A DNA stretch of 64,000 nt from Agriotes lineatus (lineage: Eukaryota > Arthropoda > Insecta > Coleoptera > Elateridae). Both the position numbers and the translations under genes were made by a program. The DNA is taken from positions 1 to 64,000 of the forward strand of contig CALNHX010007600.1 in the NCBI GenBank assembly GCA_940337035.1. The letters run 5' to 3'. Shown here piece by piece: positions 1-9,985 of this stretch. Position 1 is the stretch's first letter. Every line of letters starts with the position of its first letter. The notes beneath the pieces are model-generated. The model was not told the origin of the DNA and searched no databases. It saw only the letters and a program-made list of their open reading frames with translations.

Positions 1-103
1 CCTGATACTGCTTTTATTTTGCAATTACGCTTTAATTTGTGAAGTTTTCGCTGATGTTCTGCAATAAATTGACCGCTAATATTTTAAATTTTTATAATTA
101 CAG
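1..103 (+). other. 3' part of a polymerase-gene intron
   Basis: There is no open frame continuous with the downstream polymerase exon. The stretch is T-rich and ends in a pyrimidine-rich acceptor with AG at 102-103, after which an open frame of 73 codons begins. An earlier exon with the initiator codon is expected to the left of the window. Confidence 0.5.
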
Positions 104-3100
104 ATTCATAATTCTCTACAAACAACGGGGCTATTAGCAGAGACCTCGCCTAATGATCAAGACTGTTCCACGAATTTTCTGAGGACAAAGGGTCAATTAG
201 CGACGTCATCGCCGAGTACGAATTCCAATACGATTTCTCGGCCTACAATGAGTCAGCTAGCAATGACCTCAGGGGCCCCTCGAGGCGATATCCTAAATTA
301 CGGTGCAGCTGCATTAAGTAATGTAAGTGTCTTTATACATTTTCAAATCCTAACGCTGATTTGCAACGTATTTTTTGAAAACAAGTGCTTAATTGATTTT
401 TAATTTCAGATGCCTAATACCAATGACGAGCTGCGCTATCTGGTTATTCAGAGAGAGTACCAGAAATTTATAAAGAAGTTTAACGCAACATCGAACAGTG
501 TTACTTTCAAATTCACCCCCGTAGATGCCCATCAGAATCCTTTGTTATGGCTGCAGGTAATTTCGACTATAACTTTACATATTCCTGATTGTAATTTTAA
601 ATATTGATTAAGGATGCATTCCAAGAGCTTCTTGGCTACATTCTGCGCAACACACAGCCATCTGATCGTGTAGGCCTTGTTCTTCATAACCATCAATTTC
701 CTGGCAAGCCATTAGGAATATCATTCCGAAGGGCTGATCAACTGTCCACTGCAGTGATCCTGAACGTCGTCGCCAAGGTCCTACAATCCAATGCTCGCTT
801 TTTCACTCGAGATGTGTTGACGTTACATGTTGACAAGGTAAGCTTACCCGTGGGGTGTGGCCGAACACTGCTAGCAGGCACTAGCTTTGAAGATTTTTGC
901 GCTAGGAAAAAAGCTGGTATAATAGTTGTGCCGGTCAAGGATAACATGTGTCTTGCTTCAGCCCTTGTTATAGCTATAGCTTTTAAGAATAGAGATGAAA
1001 AGTATGCCGAACTACAATCAGGTTCCCCGATTTTATTTAACAGGGCCTTACGTCTCTGTAGGGTTAGCGAAGTTGATTTAACCAACGGCGGGAATTACGA
1101 GCACATTCAAAAATTTCAAGAACATCTGACAAATTATACAATAGTCGTGTACAATTCTAGAAGTGGCAAAACAACGTATTTTGAGGGACCCCGCGATAAA
1201 AATAGAACCGTATTAAATTTAATATTGGAAGGAGGGCATTACAACGTTATTACGAGTCTGACGTCTGCGTTTACTGCTGGTTATTTTTGTGAACTGTGTA
1301 AATTTAGATTTAACAATAAACGCCAGCATTTAAAATGCAAATATACCTGTCCCTGTTGTCAGCTTCAACCACCATGTAATATTATGCTACCAACAATAAA
1401 TTGTTCTGTTTGCAACAGGGATTTCCGTGGCATTGAATGTTTTAATGCCCATAAAACGTCAAATTTGTGTAGCAGACTTTACCGTTGTGTTACCTGCCTA
1501 CACACTATATTTCGGAGAAGTACTCAGGAACATAAATGCGGTTACTTATTTTGTGAAACATGCAAAAAGTTACAGCCAGTTCGACATTTTTGCTACATGT
1601 CAAAAAACATTAAAAAACATGCCAATAAAAAAGCGTCAAAACCTCTATTTGTTTTTTATGACCTGGAATGCAGACAGGAAAGCAAGTTTTCAGAAAAAAC
1701 CGATAATTTTATACACGAACCAAATCTTTGTGTTGCGGCCCATGTATGTTTAGAGTGTATAGATAACGAGGACTTGCAGCAGGATTGTCGAATCTGCAGT
1801 AAAAGATTGCATGTTTTTAGAGATGACCCCGTTAATTCATTTTTAGCCCACATTTCCTTATTGAGTTCTGTATTTAAAGTCACTGCACTTGCCCATAATA
1901 TGAAGGGCTATGATGGGTGTTTCGTTTTGAGAGAAATTCTAAAAAACAGAGTAAGTTGGGCACCTAAATTAATAACCACAGGTACGAAAATAATCTCGAT
2001 TACATGCGGTCACATCAGATTTATCGACTCCCTAAATTTCATTCCTCTGCCCTTAGCTAAACTGCCCAAGACGTTTGATTTCCCCGAAACTAAAGGCCAT
2101 TTCCCGTACTTGTTTAACACCCTAGAAAACCAAAATTATATAGGCCCCTTACCCGATATTCACTACTATGGTCCAGATAACATGAACGGTTCCGATCGAA
2201 GCGCCTTAGTAGAATGGCATAGTAACAACATTCAAAACGGCTACATTTTTGATATGAAAAAAGAAATTGTGGATTATTGTGTTTTAGATGTACAAATTCG
2301 AGCTAAAGCTTGCCTGAGGTTTTGGAAATTGTTTACAGTCAAAAATGACGTGGATCCATTTCAGGAATCAACCACAATAGCCAGCGCATGTAATTTGGTA
2401 TTTAGAAGGCGCTTTTTAATCAATAATATGATCGGTTTGATTCCTCCAGGGGGGTACAGACTAGGCGACAAACAGTCGGCGGCTGCGCTCAAATGGATGT
2501 CATGGCTCGAACATAGTAATAACATTAATATTCAGCACAGCGGTAAAGCTAGAGAGTTTCGTTTGCCTAATGGTATATTGGTCGACGGGTATTGCAGGGA
2601 GACTAACACAGTATATGAGTTTTTAGGGTGTTTTTGGCATGGGTGTGAGGTTTGCTATCCGGTTCAAACAGCCGATACAGACGATAACGCGAAAGCTGTG
2701 TTTTTACGTCGAGAAAACACGGAGGCTCGATCTAAACGTATTCGTAACAGCGGTTACACGTTGGTTGAAATGTGGGAGTGTGAGTTTACTAGCTTTTTAA
2801 AATTGAATCAACCCGCGAAAGCTTTCGTTGAAAATCTCCCCATTCTACAGCACGAGCCTCTAGACCCCCGCGACGGCTTTTTCGGTGGACGAACAAATGC
2901 CATCAAGCTATATCATAAATGTCAGCCAGGCGAAAAAATTCATTATTGGGACGTTTGTTCATTATATCCAAGTGTTAACAAGTACGGAAAATATCCTATA
3001 GGGCACCCGAAAATTCACATCGGTCACCAAGCTTGCTCGTTATTATCTATTGATAATGTCGAAGGTCTTGTCAAATGCCTTGTTTTGCCACCTACTTCAT

Positions 3101-4269
3101 TATTCCATCCCGTGCTCCCATATAGGGCGAACAAAAAACTTATGTTTATTTTGTGCCGCACATGTGCCGAAACTCTGCATCAGGGCTTATGTACTCATAA
3201 CGATGCCGAGTGTAGCTTTGAGGGGACCTATGTGGCGGATGAGCTAAGGATGGCTCTAAGCAAAAATTATAAAATTGTCGAAATTTTTGAAATTTGGGAA
3301 TATGAGGTAGTGAAATACAACAAAAATTTAAAGACGGGTGGGATTTTTAGTGGTTATGTAGACAATTTTATAAAATTGAAACAGGAATGCTCGGGGTGGC
3401 CGAATAGTTGTATCACAGATGCTGATAAGGAAGCGTACATTCGCGAGTATTTTGAGGTTGAAGGTGTTCAATTAGATAAAGATAATATCAATAAAAACCC
3501 TGGGTTAAAATTTCTCGCCAAATTAATGCTCAATAGCTTTTGGGGCAAGTTTGGTCAACGTGAAAATTTAATGCAGTGTTCTGTGATAACGAACCCCGAG
3601 GATTTTTTTAAAATGCTGACAAGCCCTGATGTAGAAGTCCACTCATTCGTAGCGATTGATGACGATGTGCTTTTAGTTAATTGGGATAGGCCTACAGAGT
3701 GTGTAAAATCCTTGACCACTGTTAATGTCGCAATTGCTGCCTACACTACTGCTCAAGCTCGACTACAATTATATACATATCTCGACGCTCTGGGTGAGCG
3801 TGTATTTTATTTTGATACTGATAGTTTAGTTTTCATATCCAAAGAAGGTGATTGGCTACCTGAAAAGGTTGAATTTTTGGGTCAGCTAACAGACGAGCTC
3901 GAGCAGTATGGCGTAGGCAGTTATATAACTGAGTTTGTAATCGGTGGACCGAAAAACTACAGTTATAAGGTGTACTCGACGACTAAAAACACAGAGATTA
4001 CCGTATGCAAGGTAAAGGGCATAACCCTAAATTACAAAAACTCAGATGTAATCAATTTTGACTCTATAAAGGAAATGGTCTGTAATACTCTTATTAATGC
4101 AAATGAGAATCACCCTCTATATGTTTATAATGAGCGTAAAATAGTTCGGACATCATGCTATAATGTAATATCAAAACCTGAATGCAAAAAATATCAATTT
4201 TGTTATAATAAACGACTGCGACTCCCTGACAGGTTTGCTACAGTACCTTACGGTTATAGAATGCCTTAA
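104..4269 (+). CDS. POLB: Protein-primed family B DNA polymerase (Polinton POLB), spliced, 5' end outside window
   Basis: Copies the element by protein-primed replication. Three exons are read: 104-322, 410-556 and 613-4269, separated by GT-AG introns 323-409 and 557-612; phases agree and about 1,340 residues are visible. The N-terminal part is Ser/Thr-rich, followed by a region around 930-960 with an isolated Cys in an OTU-protease-like setting, then a Cys/His-rich zinc-finger segment (about 1,285-1,590). Exonuclease motifs are FYDLEC (1,651-1,670), AHNMKGYDG (1,890-1,917) and YCVLDV (2,275-2,292). Between the exonuclease and polymerase motifs lies a segment with EFLGCFWHGC, typical of this polymerase group. 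Polymerase motifs are DVCSLYPS (2,950-2,973), KLMLNSFWGKFG (from 3,520) and FDTDSL (3,811-3,828). All catalytic acidic residues are present and there are no internal stops. The start codon probably lies in an upstream exon, although ATG 410 begins exon 2. Confidence 0.93.
323..409 (+). other. Intron in polymerase gene
   Basis: GTAAGTGT donor at 323 and a pyrimidine-rich TTTTAATTTCAG acceptor ending at 409. Removing it keeps the frame open between the 73-codon upstream exon and ATG 410. Confidence 0.7.
557..612 (+). other. 56-nt intron in polymerase gene
   Basis: GTAATT donor after the Leu-Gln codons at 551-556 and a TTAAG acceptor ending at 612. The frame of the short upstream ORF closes soon after the donor, and the large ORF continues in phase at 613, so splicing joins the two. 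Confidence 0.7.
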
Positions 4270-4629
4270 ATGTGTGTAAATTTCAGTATTAGACATAAGG
4301 CTGTAATTGTATTATTAAAGTAGTTATAAACGTGTTTTTTCGTATAATTTTTGTAGTTATAAACGTGTTTTTTCGTATAATTTTTGGACCCAATTTCTAT
4401 AGTAGCAGTGTAATAAAATAGTTATTATCATATATTTAATTAGAGATTGTGCTTTACCATCTGTATGTATTAACTTTAGTTCATAATATGCTTATATTAT
4501 AAACCATCTGTAACCAGCTTGTTTTAATTTATGCGATAAAACAATGGATAGATGTAAAAATACATTTATTAAAATATTTTGTGTGTAATAAAAATATGTT
4601 TAATTACAAACTATTTGTGTTTTTATTTT
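4270..4629. other. Convergent 3' region with a 33-bp tandem duplication
   Basis: Lies between the polymerase stop (plus) and the protease stop (minus). Contains a 33-bp unit beginning TAGTTATAAACGTG repeated exactly twice (4,321-4,353 and 4,354-4,386), plus several AATAAA-like words on both strands suited to 3' end formation of the converging transcripts. No ORF. Confidence 0.6.
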
Positions 4630-5100
4630 CTAAATAACATTAAACAAGTTTATTAAGGTGAAGTATTGGATATATAGTGCTTTTACATATGTGTCATTAG
4701 AAACTAAATTATCAGTGAACAGATTTGCAAAACTTATCATAGAGACATCATTCATTTTAAAATATAAATACATTAAACAGTATATGCCGCAAACGTTAGA
4801 GCTAAAATCTTGCAAAATTTTTGGATTATGAGACCAACTGATTGAATTTTGTTGTAAAAATTTTAAATGATAACCGCTTGGGGGCCTGCCGTATGAATCA
4901 AAGTATTCCCCATATCCATATTGGTCTATATACACTGCATTCCAATGTTGTCCAGGTCGGTTTGCTGGATCTGTGTTGACGATGATTGCCACAGGTCTTG
5001 CAATTCTTGTAGGGAGTTGATCAGAAGCAAAAACATAGCGTTTCACATTCAACAGACTCGGGATTGTTTGCAATATTTTCTGAACTTCCAGTGTATTCAT
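4630..5100 (-). CDS. PRO: Adenain-like cysteine protease (Polinton PRO), 156 aa
   Basis: Presumed virion maturation protease that processes capsid or core precursors. The triad is readable: His in PGQHWNAVYID (about residue 53), the acidic residue in YFDSYGRPP (about residue 68) and the nucleophile in NVCGIYCLMY (about residue 107). Length and motif order fit adenovirus/Polinton proteases (C5-type, Ulp1-like fold). The start codon at 5,100 lies inside the C-terminal coding region of the upstream 188-aa gene in another frame, so the two overlap by about 80 nt. It is the last gene of the minus-strand block and its stop faces the polymerase stop about 360 nt away. Confidence 0.88.
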   Translation of the reverse strand: MNTLEVQKILQTIPSLLNVKRYVFASDQLPTRIARPVAIIVNTDPANRPGQHWNAVYIDQYGYGEYFDSYGRPPSGYHLKFLQQNSISWSHNPKILQDFSSNVCGIYCLMYLYFKMNDVSMISFANLFTDNLVSNDTYVKALYIQYFTLINLFNVI

Positions 5101-5587
5101 TGCGCCACCAGTCGGATAAAATTAGTATGTTTTCCAATGCACATACAGGCGAACGGATGTTGTGATTGAGGCAACGTACGGCAGCAGTAGTTTTTCGCAG
5201 AACTTTTAAAGACGGGCACTCGAGATCCTCCAAATTTACGACGATTTTATTCAGAAAACTTAGAACCTCCTTCTTTTCTTGGCCCTTAACGTACACTTTT
5301 TCAAATTTTTTGAGAAGTCTTGTTAGCTCTGTTTCAAATTCATCAAAATGTATAGTACCAGAATCCCAGGTTAGACCGTGATGTCTATGCTCCAGATAGT
5401 TTATGCCTTTTTTAACGAAATAGGGCAGAGTGTCATATTTTGCAGGGGGTTTTAAAACGAAAATTGCTAACTGGTTGCCATCTGCTGAAATAACAGCCAC
5501 TTCTTTCGGAATAAACTGTTTCTTATCACCACGGAACCCTTGCAGATCTACGAAGACACTGTCCATACTGACGAAATGTTTGAGCAT
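5021..5587 (-). CDS. Polinton protein of unknown function with VDLQGF motif, 188 aa
   Basis: I cannot assign a function. The N-terminus has a hydrophobic strand followed by VDLQGF, then KEVAVIS, a central HRHHGLTW segment, a Glu/Lys-rich stretch and KVYVKGQEKKEVL. The alternation of strands and acidic residues could suit a nuclease-like alpha/beta fold, but the catalytic set is not demonstrable by eye. The start is ATG 5,587, with ATG 5,566 as an alternative just before VFVDLQGF. It begins 31 nt after the major capsid stop and its 3' end overlaps the protease start, which places it in the virion-morphogenesis block. The C-terminal Cys-rich tail may be altered by the overlap or by a lost frame. 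Confidence 0.7.
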   Translation of the reverse strand: MLKHFVSMDSVFVDLQGFRGDKKQFIPKEVAVISADGNQLAIFVLKPPAKYDTLPYFVKKGINYLEHRHHGLTWDSGTIHFDEFETELTRLLKKFEKVYVKGQEKKEVLSFLNKIVVNLEDLECPSLKVLRKTTAAVRCLNHNIRSPVCALENILILSDWWRNEYTGSSENIANNPESVECETLCFCF

Positions 5588-5618
5588 GACTAAATTTTAA
5601 AAAAACTGTTGTTGGTTT

Positions 5619-6932
5619 TTAACTACTAAAATCCACCAGCACATTTCTGTGTTTGTCAATTTCTACGACGTTATCGAACTCTGCATAAACTAGACAATTA
5701 ATAGTTTCTTCTAGCGCGTCTTGAAAACCCGCCTCTAAACGTAGAGCGCCATTTTTAAGAAGGTTCCAGTGTGTTGTTGCATTTGCAGCCAGATCGGGGG
5801 TTAAATCAAAAGCAAATAGACAGTAGCCATGAGGGTAATCTTCACGTTTTATAGCGTTGCCTTCATTGAGGAAATGTATACCGCTACCGGAAAATAGTGT
5901 GTGATATGCTTGAACGTACATGCCATTCTTAGAGAAATCAGGCTGTAGAGGTTTTGAAGGAATTTGTTGACCGTCGATGTATAGGGAGAAATAATTGATT
6001 TTGTAGTTATTAAAATTGAAAGGGTTTGCTGCATAATGGCCGTTAAATGCTTTATTCGATACAAAACCTACAATGCATAGTTTTGGTAATTGCCCCAGAA
6101 AAATATTATCTAAAGATTTTCTTTGCACACCAGCCGGAATAGTTAACACTTTAACATCGGATCTTGTAATGGGGTATTTAGCAGGCGCAGTCGCCAAAGC
6201 TTTGGTGTGAGCCAACAAAATAGACGGGTTTATTTTCATTTTTCTCACTAGTAAGCTGGCATCACTAATTTTCACTTTGAATGTAGATCCTTCGGCTGCC
6301 ATTAAATTGAAAGAATCTCGGGATCTGATAAATTTGACTTTCATTTCAACTCCGTTTATAAGAAATTTTTCTTGATTGAATAAATCGGAATGCACATGTC
6401 CCATCATTTCGACTTGCTTACTTGCAGCAGTAAAAAATTTCCGCTTTACAAATCCTTCATTATGCGTAGTGATGTCATCCATGTTATTGGCTGTGTCGTT
6501 GTACCATAGTGTGCATGTTAAATGGGTTGATTTAGCACCATTGCCGTAATTCAGCAGAGTTTCAATGTATGAGCGGTATGCGTATGTATTGTTTGGCGGG
6601 CTCACAAGCTTCTGATTCAAATACACCTCAACTTGATTAAACATAGAGTGCATCCAATTATTAACAGGGCCTACATCATCTTTGTCGGTTAATGGTGTAT
6701 CATCTTGTTTAACAATTTTAGCAGTAATGTATAACATGGTCTGACTTAAATCGATATAATCGTTACCGTTTCCAGGCACAATAAATTGAATCGGTGCATC
6801 GTCATTAAGCGAGGAAAGCGGTTTGTAAAAAATCCATTGTCCATTTTCGATACTGGTTTGAGTTGCGGGCAGAGCGAACAAATCTAACTCTGATTTAACA
6901 CACTCACAAGACTTCGCATGCAAAAACGCCAT
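5619..6932 (-). CDS. MCP: Major capsid protein (Polinton hexon-like, double jelly-roll type), 437 aa
   Basis: Structural protein predicted to build the icosahedral shell. The sequence matches the conserved insect Polinton capsid type: an N-terminal segment ending in WIFYKPLSSLNDDAPIQF, then PGNGNDYIDLSQTMLYI and PVNNWMHSMFNQVEVYLNQK, followed by alternating hydrophobic strands and a C-terminal acidic/aromatic domain. Length (437 aa) is within the usual range for Polinton major capsid proteins. The gene is intact and opens at ATG 6,932, 8 nt after the stop of the 139-aa gene. I recognise the family from its conserved N-terminal third; the double jelly-roll fold comes from family knowledge, not from this reading. 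Confidence 0.88.
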   Translation of the reverse strand: MAFLHAKSCECVKSELDLFALPATQTSIENGQWIFYKPLSSLNDDAPIQFIVPGNGNDYIDLSQTMLYITAKIVKQDDTPLTDKDDVGPVNNWMHSMFNQVEVYLNQKLVSPPNNTYAYRSYIETLLNYGNGAKSTHLTCTLWYNDTANNMDDITTHNEGFVKRKFFTAASKQVEMMGHVHSDLFNQEKFLINGVEMKVKFIRSRDSFNLMAAEGSTFKVKISDASLLVRKMKINPSILLAHTKALATAPAKYPITRSDVKVLTIPAGVQRKSLDNIFLGQLPKLCIVGFVSNKAFNGHYAANPFNFNNYKINYFSLYIDGQQIPSKPLQPDFSKNGMYVQAYHTLFSGSGIHFLNEGNAIKREDYPHGYCLFAFDLTPDLAANATTHWNLLKNGALRLEAGFQDALEETINCLVYAEFDNVVEIDKHRNVLVDFSS

Positions 6933-6940
6933 TGTGAAAA

Positions 6941-7360
6941 CTACTTGCTGGTGAAGATATCGGCGTATGCGGGTTTGACCAGCTTCTGCTTAGCGTTTTT
7001 TCTTGTAGACTGATTGTAATTCAGAGTGCGTTGCCTTTTATATCCCGATCCTTCCATTAGAGTATCTATTTTTCTGTCGGCTTTACGTTTGAGATTCTTT
7101 CCAGCCTCCTGTACACGGTTATGGAACGCTTCTTTTAGCGGTCGACTTTCACTAACATCTCCTAAAATGTTAGCGCCTGTCCTTAGAGCTTCCTTTCCAA
7201 CAACTTTAGCACCGGTTTTAAAAAGAGGCAGGATACTACGAAATATTCCTCCTAAAAAGCTTCCGATCCCATGACCTCTCTGGTAGGCTGCTCCTCTGTA
7301 GATAGCTCCAACGCCTTGACCTGCCTGATTGGTGTAGTATTGCTGATAAGCACAATCCAT
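6941..7360 (-). CDS. Basic Gly-rich virion protein candidate (pVI/pX-like position), 139 aa
   Basis: The N-terminal 30 residues are Tyr/Gln/Gly-rich. A glycine-containing hydrophobic stretch follows (GIGSFLGGIFRSILPLF), suitable for an amphipathic membrane-active helix, and then a strongly Lys/Arg-rich C-terminal half (KNLKRKADRK and others). This layout resembles adenovirus and adintovirus minor core or membrane-lytic proteins that sit next to capsid genes. The gene lies between the minor capsid stop (5 nt gap) and the major capsid start (8 nt gap). The assignment to a specific adenoviral homologue is inference from composition and position. Confidence 0.68.
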   Translation of the reverse strand: MDCAYQQYYTNQAGQGVGAIYRGAAYQRGHGIGSFLGGIFRSILPLFKTGAKVVGKEALRTGANILGDVSESRPLKEAFHNRVQEAGKNLKRKADRKIDTLMEGSGYKRQRTLNYNQSTRKNAKQKLVKPAYADIFTSK

Positions 7361-7365
7361 AGCAG

Positions 7366-8216
7366 CTACTGTATCCTCTTAAAGTGTAGTTTTAAACTCA
7401 ACGTTCCAAACTCGAATGGCATCACACCCGACGTTTCGGTCCTTATATTTATCTCGATATTCTCAAATTCCCTCTTCATGACATTTATATAATGAGTCGG
7501 CGAAAATATGGCGTCTTTGTGGCAACCGTAATTATAATTATCAGAGGTCACGTTAACAATACGAAGAAGCGGAGCCAAGACATCTCCTACAAGCTGTGGT
7601 TCCACAATATCGCAGTAAATAAACATTTGTGATGGTAAACCAACCCAGATATTTGCGGGGTGGCTTGGTACAGGTGCTTCAGCTATATTTATATCAGGTT
7701 TATAACCAAGTTGTAAGGCCAGACGTTGTGAAAATCCTAGCATTTTCAATGACGACGTTTTAATTTCAAGAGTTTTGTTACTCTATTATATTGAAAATTC
7801 AGCAACTTTTCTAATAACCTGTGATTGTTAATTTTGGCTGTAATATGTTCAATGTTTTCATAATTGCCGGGCTGAATACAGATTACGTGCCATCCATCGC
7901 TACCATAGTAAATTTGTTCTCTATCACTTTTAAAATATGAATTAGCGTTTTGCAATACTTTTTTCAACTCAGTATACGTTTCTTCTCCGGCTTGCACTTT
8001 AGGTATTTCTGTGCGATAATAGACTAGATTTTCTGTATCTGTCACGGCCAAAAAGGAGCATGGATATTGCACTTCCGCAATACCTGTAACCCATTGCCCC
8101 GGTAACCTTATTCGTTTAGGGAGCTGCGTTATGAATTGTGCTGTGGTGTTATTTGGAAAATAGCTCATAGAACTATTGCTAAGTAATGTTAGATAAAATT
8201 CTTCATCTGTATTCAT
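7366..8216 (-). pseudogene. mCP: Minor capsid (penton-like) protein with one frameshift
   Basis: Two abutting minus-strand frames, 8,216-7,746 (156 codons) and 7,749-7,366, together have the size (~280 aa) and order of a Polinton minor capsid protein. The first begins with the characteristic EEFYLTLLSNSSMSYFPNNT region and a WVTGIAEVQYPCSF segment. The second holds LGFSQRLALQLGY and ends in FEFGTLSLKLHF. The frame changes at a run of four T on plus (7,758-7,761; AAAA on the coding strand), consistent with loss of one base, an assembly error, or -1 slippage. No ATG opens the second frame before codon 3, so independent translation is unlikely. The start overlaps the integrase stop (ATGA). Confidence 0.75.
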
Positions 8217-9274
8217 AGTTGCTGAAGATTAGCTGCAGGAATCCAAGAGTTGAACTTGTCGTTATAATTTCGCCACTTTACAAAGTACTCTTTGCGCTGA
8301 CCGTGTCCTCTTTCTTTTAACACTTGTTCGACTTTAAACAAAGCGTTATCATCCAAAGTCACTGGCTGTAATTCCTCTTCATAAAAGACGCCCTCTATCG
8401 TATCGTCGCTTAAATCAGCTATTTCGTACACAGGTGGTTTTCTAAGAATCACTTTTTTAATTATAAACACTTCGCCGCTCCAATTAGTTTCATATCCTTT
8501 CTCGAATGCGTCCTTCGTTCTACTAATTCTTACATGTTGGTTCACTTTATATTTAGGCTTCCTGTCGACTCCCAGCCCCTTTCGGTACAGATTGTTCCAC
8601 ACTTCCAGTATATTGCCATCATTTACAGTAGAGGGTGCCATCTTGATGCTTGAATGATAACGACTGTTATACGAAGTCAGTAAATTTTGTAATACGTCTA
8701 TGTATTTGTATGAATTAGAGTATGTGAAATAGCGCCACATTCTGGTTTTTAATGTTCTATTGAAACGCTCAATGACTGCTGCTTTAACATCGGGGTTTTG
8801 CGTCACATAAAACGTGATATCGTTTTGTTTGAAAAAATTCTGTACGGCTCTAGCAACAAATTCTTTGCCTTTATCGGTTTGTAAATTTATGGGCGTGTTA
8901 CCCACTTCAGCAAATATTTCACGAAATGCGTTTATTACTGAAGTAGCCGTTTTAGATTTCAGGGGTCTCGCCCATGCCATTTTACTAAACACATCAATTA
9001 CGGTTAGAATAAAATTATATCCGTCGTTGTGGGGCGCTAAACTACGCATGTCGCAGAGATCAGCCTGCCATAATTCGAAAATGTTGCTAACAATGTACTT
9101 GTTTCTAGGGAATTTTTTTCTTGCAGTTTTGTGAATAGTATAGGCGTCCTGTTTCTTTAGCCAATCCTTTACTTCACCACAGGGGTGACTATTTTTCACG
9201 GAAGAAATTAATGAGTTTGCTCCTGCGAAGCCTGAAGGGTGAGCACCGTCATAATAGATGGCGTCCAAATTCAT
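8213..9274 (-). CDS. INT: Retroviral-type integrase with C-terminal chromodomain (Polinton INT), 353 aa
   Basis: Catalyses insertion of the element, giving 6-bp target duplications in this class. The rve core begins at ELWQADLCDM (first catalytic Asp, about residue 70), has the second Asp in NLQTDKGKEF (about residue 133) and the Glu in AVIERFNRT (about residue 166). A basic DNA-binding stretch follows, and a chromodomain from about residue 308 (FKVEQVLKERGHGQRKEYFVKWRNYNDKFNSW, described in parts) runs to the C-terminus. A clear HHCC zinc finger is not visible at the N-terminus. Starts at ATG 9,274, 9 nt after the neighbouring gene; its stop overlaps the minor capsid start by 4 nt. It appears intact. 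Confidence 0.92.
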   Translation of the reverse strand: MNLDAIYYDGAHPSGFAGANSLISSVKNSHPCGEVKDWLKKQDAYTIHKTARKKFPRNKYIVSNIFELWQADLCDMRSLAPHNDGYNFILTVIDVFSKMAWARPLKSKTATSVINAFREIFAEVGNTPINLQTDKGKEFVARAVQNFFKQNDITFYVTQNPDVKAAVIERFNRTLKTRMWRYFTYSNSYKYIDVLQNLLTSYNSRYHSSIKMAPSTVNDGNILEVWNNLYRKGLGVDRKPKYKVNQHVRISRTKDAFEKGYETNWSGEVFIIKKVILRKPPVYEIADLSDDTIEGVFYEEELQPVTLDDNALFKVEQVLKERGHGQRKEYFVKWRNYNDKFNSWIPAANLQQL

Positions 9275-9283
9275 TCTGCTATG

Positions 9284-9982
9284 TTAAAGTTTAAGACGCT
9301 CCCAGGTAGAAATACCCTTTATTTTCGATATCGATCTTTGCGTTGTTTTCGGTGTTTTTCGCGATGAACCCTCTTGCTTGGACGCTGTTGCAGTCGCTAT
9401 TAACGTTAATTTAGGATCGACGTCACTCTCCACATCTGATTTACTCACGTCTGGTACATTTTGACGTTTAGGATCCCCAAATAGCACTTGAGGTACATTG
9501 TTCTCTTTAATGTAATCGAGGAACTTGTGTCGGCCTGGCGGATTTGTAGTTTTCTTAGGTCTTAGAACATCATGCATTAAATCAATAATGTTGGAGGACG
9601 GTAAAATTTCACCTTTTATGCTGACTGTTTCCTTGCCGTCCCACTCCACTTCATCTGACATTCTTAGAAGTCGTAAAAAGGCTTCACCGTTTTTCTTAAA
9701 AGTATTAGGGAGCGTCGATAAAATATATGCATCTAAAATACCACTGTTGTTCGATTCTATAGGTATCTTGATTGATTGCCTCGTTTGATCCGCAAAATGA
9801 AGGTACCTTTGTAAAACCTGATTGTACTGGATCCATTTATCGTGATCGGTTAATTTAGACGATAAAACCTTTTGCATTTCGTCGTCAAGCTGCGATAATA
9901 TATTTTGCTCTGATTTCTCTGTATCTTTAAAGCGATGCATGAATTCAGGCGGTACAATCATCATTTTTCGGGCATTCTCCAT
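9284..9982 (-). CDS. Conserved Polinton protein ('PX-like'), 232 aa
   Basis: Function unknown. The N-terminal half is well conserved with the two 255-aa proteins in the palindromic element: NILSQLDDEMQKVL and SKLTDHDKWIQYNQVLQR are identical apart from single changes nearby. The middle contains ILSTLPNTFKKNGEAFLRLL and a TVSIKGEILP-type strand. The C-terminal ~60 residues are Lys/Ser/Thr-rich, like a disordered nucleic-acid-binding tail, and end in WERLKL against WVHLKL in the relatives. Start ATG 9,982 lies 3 nt after the 110-aa gene's stop; the stop is 9 nt before the integrase. It is the only protein gene kept in the palindromic derivative, which argues for a role supplied in cis or in high dose. 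Confidence 0.8.
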   Translation of the reverse strand: MENARKMMIVPPEFMHRFKDTEKSEQNILSQLDDEMQKVLSSKLTDHDKWIQYNQVLQRYLHFADQTRQSIKIPIESNNSGILDAYILSTLPNTFKKNGEAFLRLLRMSDEVEWDGKETVSIKGEILPSSNIIDLMHDVLRPKKTTNPPGRHKFLDYIKENNVPQVLFGDPKRQNVPDVSKSDVESDVDPKLTLIATATASKQEGSSRKTPKTTQRSISKIKGISTWERLKL

Positions 9983-9985
9983 TTT

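Noticed and set aside
738..1085. Minus-strand 115-codon ORF within the polymerase
   Set aside because: Antisense shadow of the polymerase exon; no protein-like features of its own.
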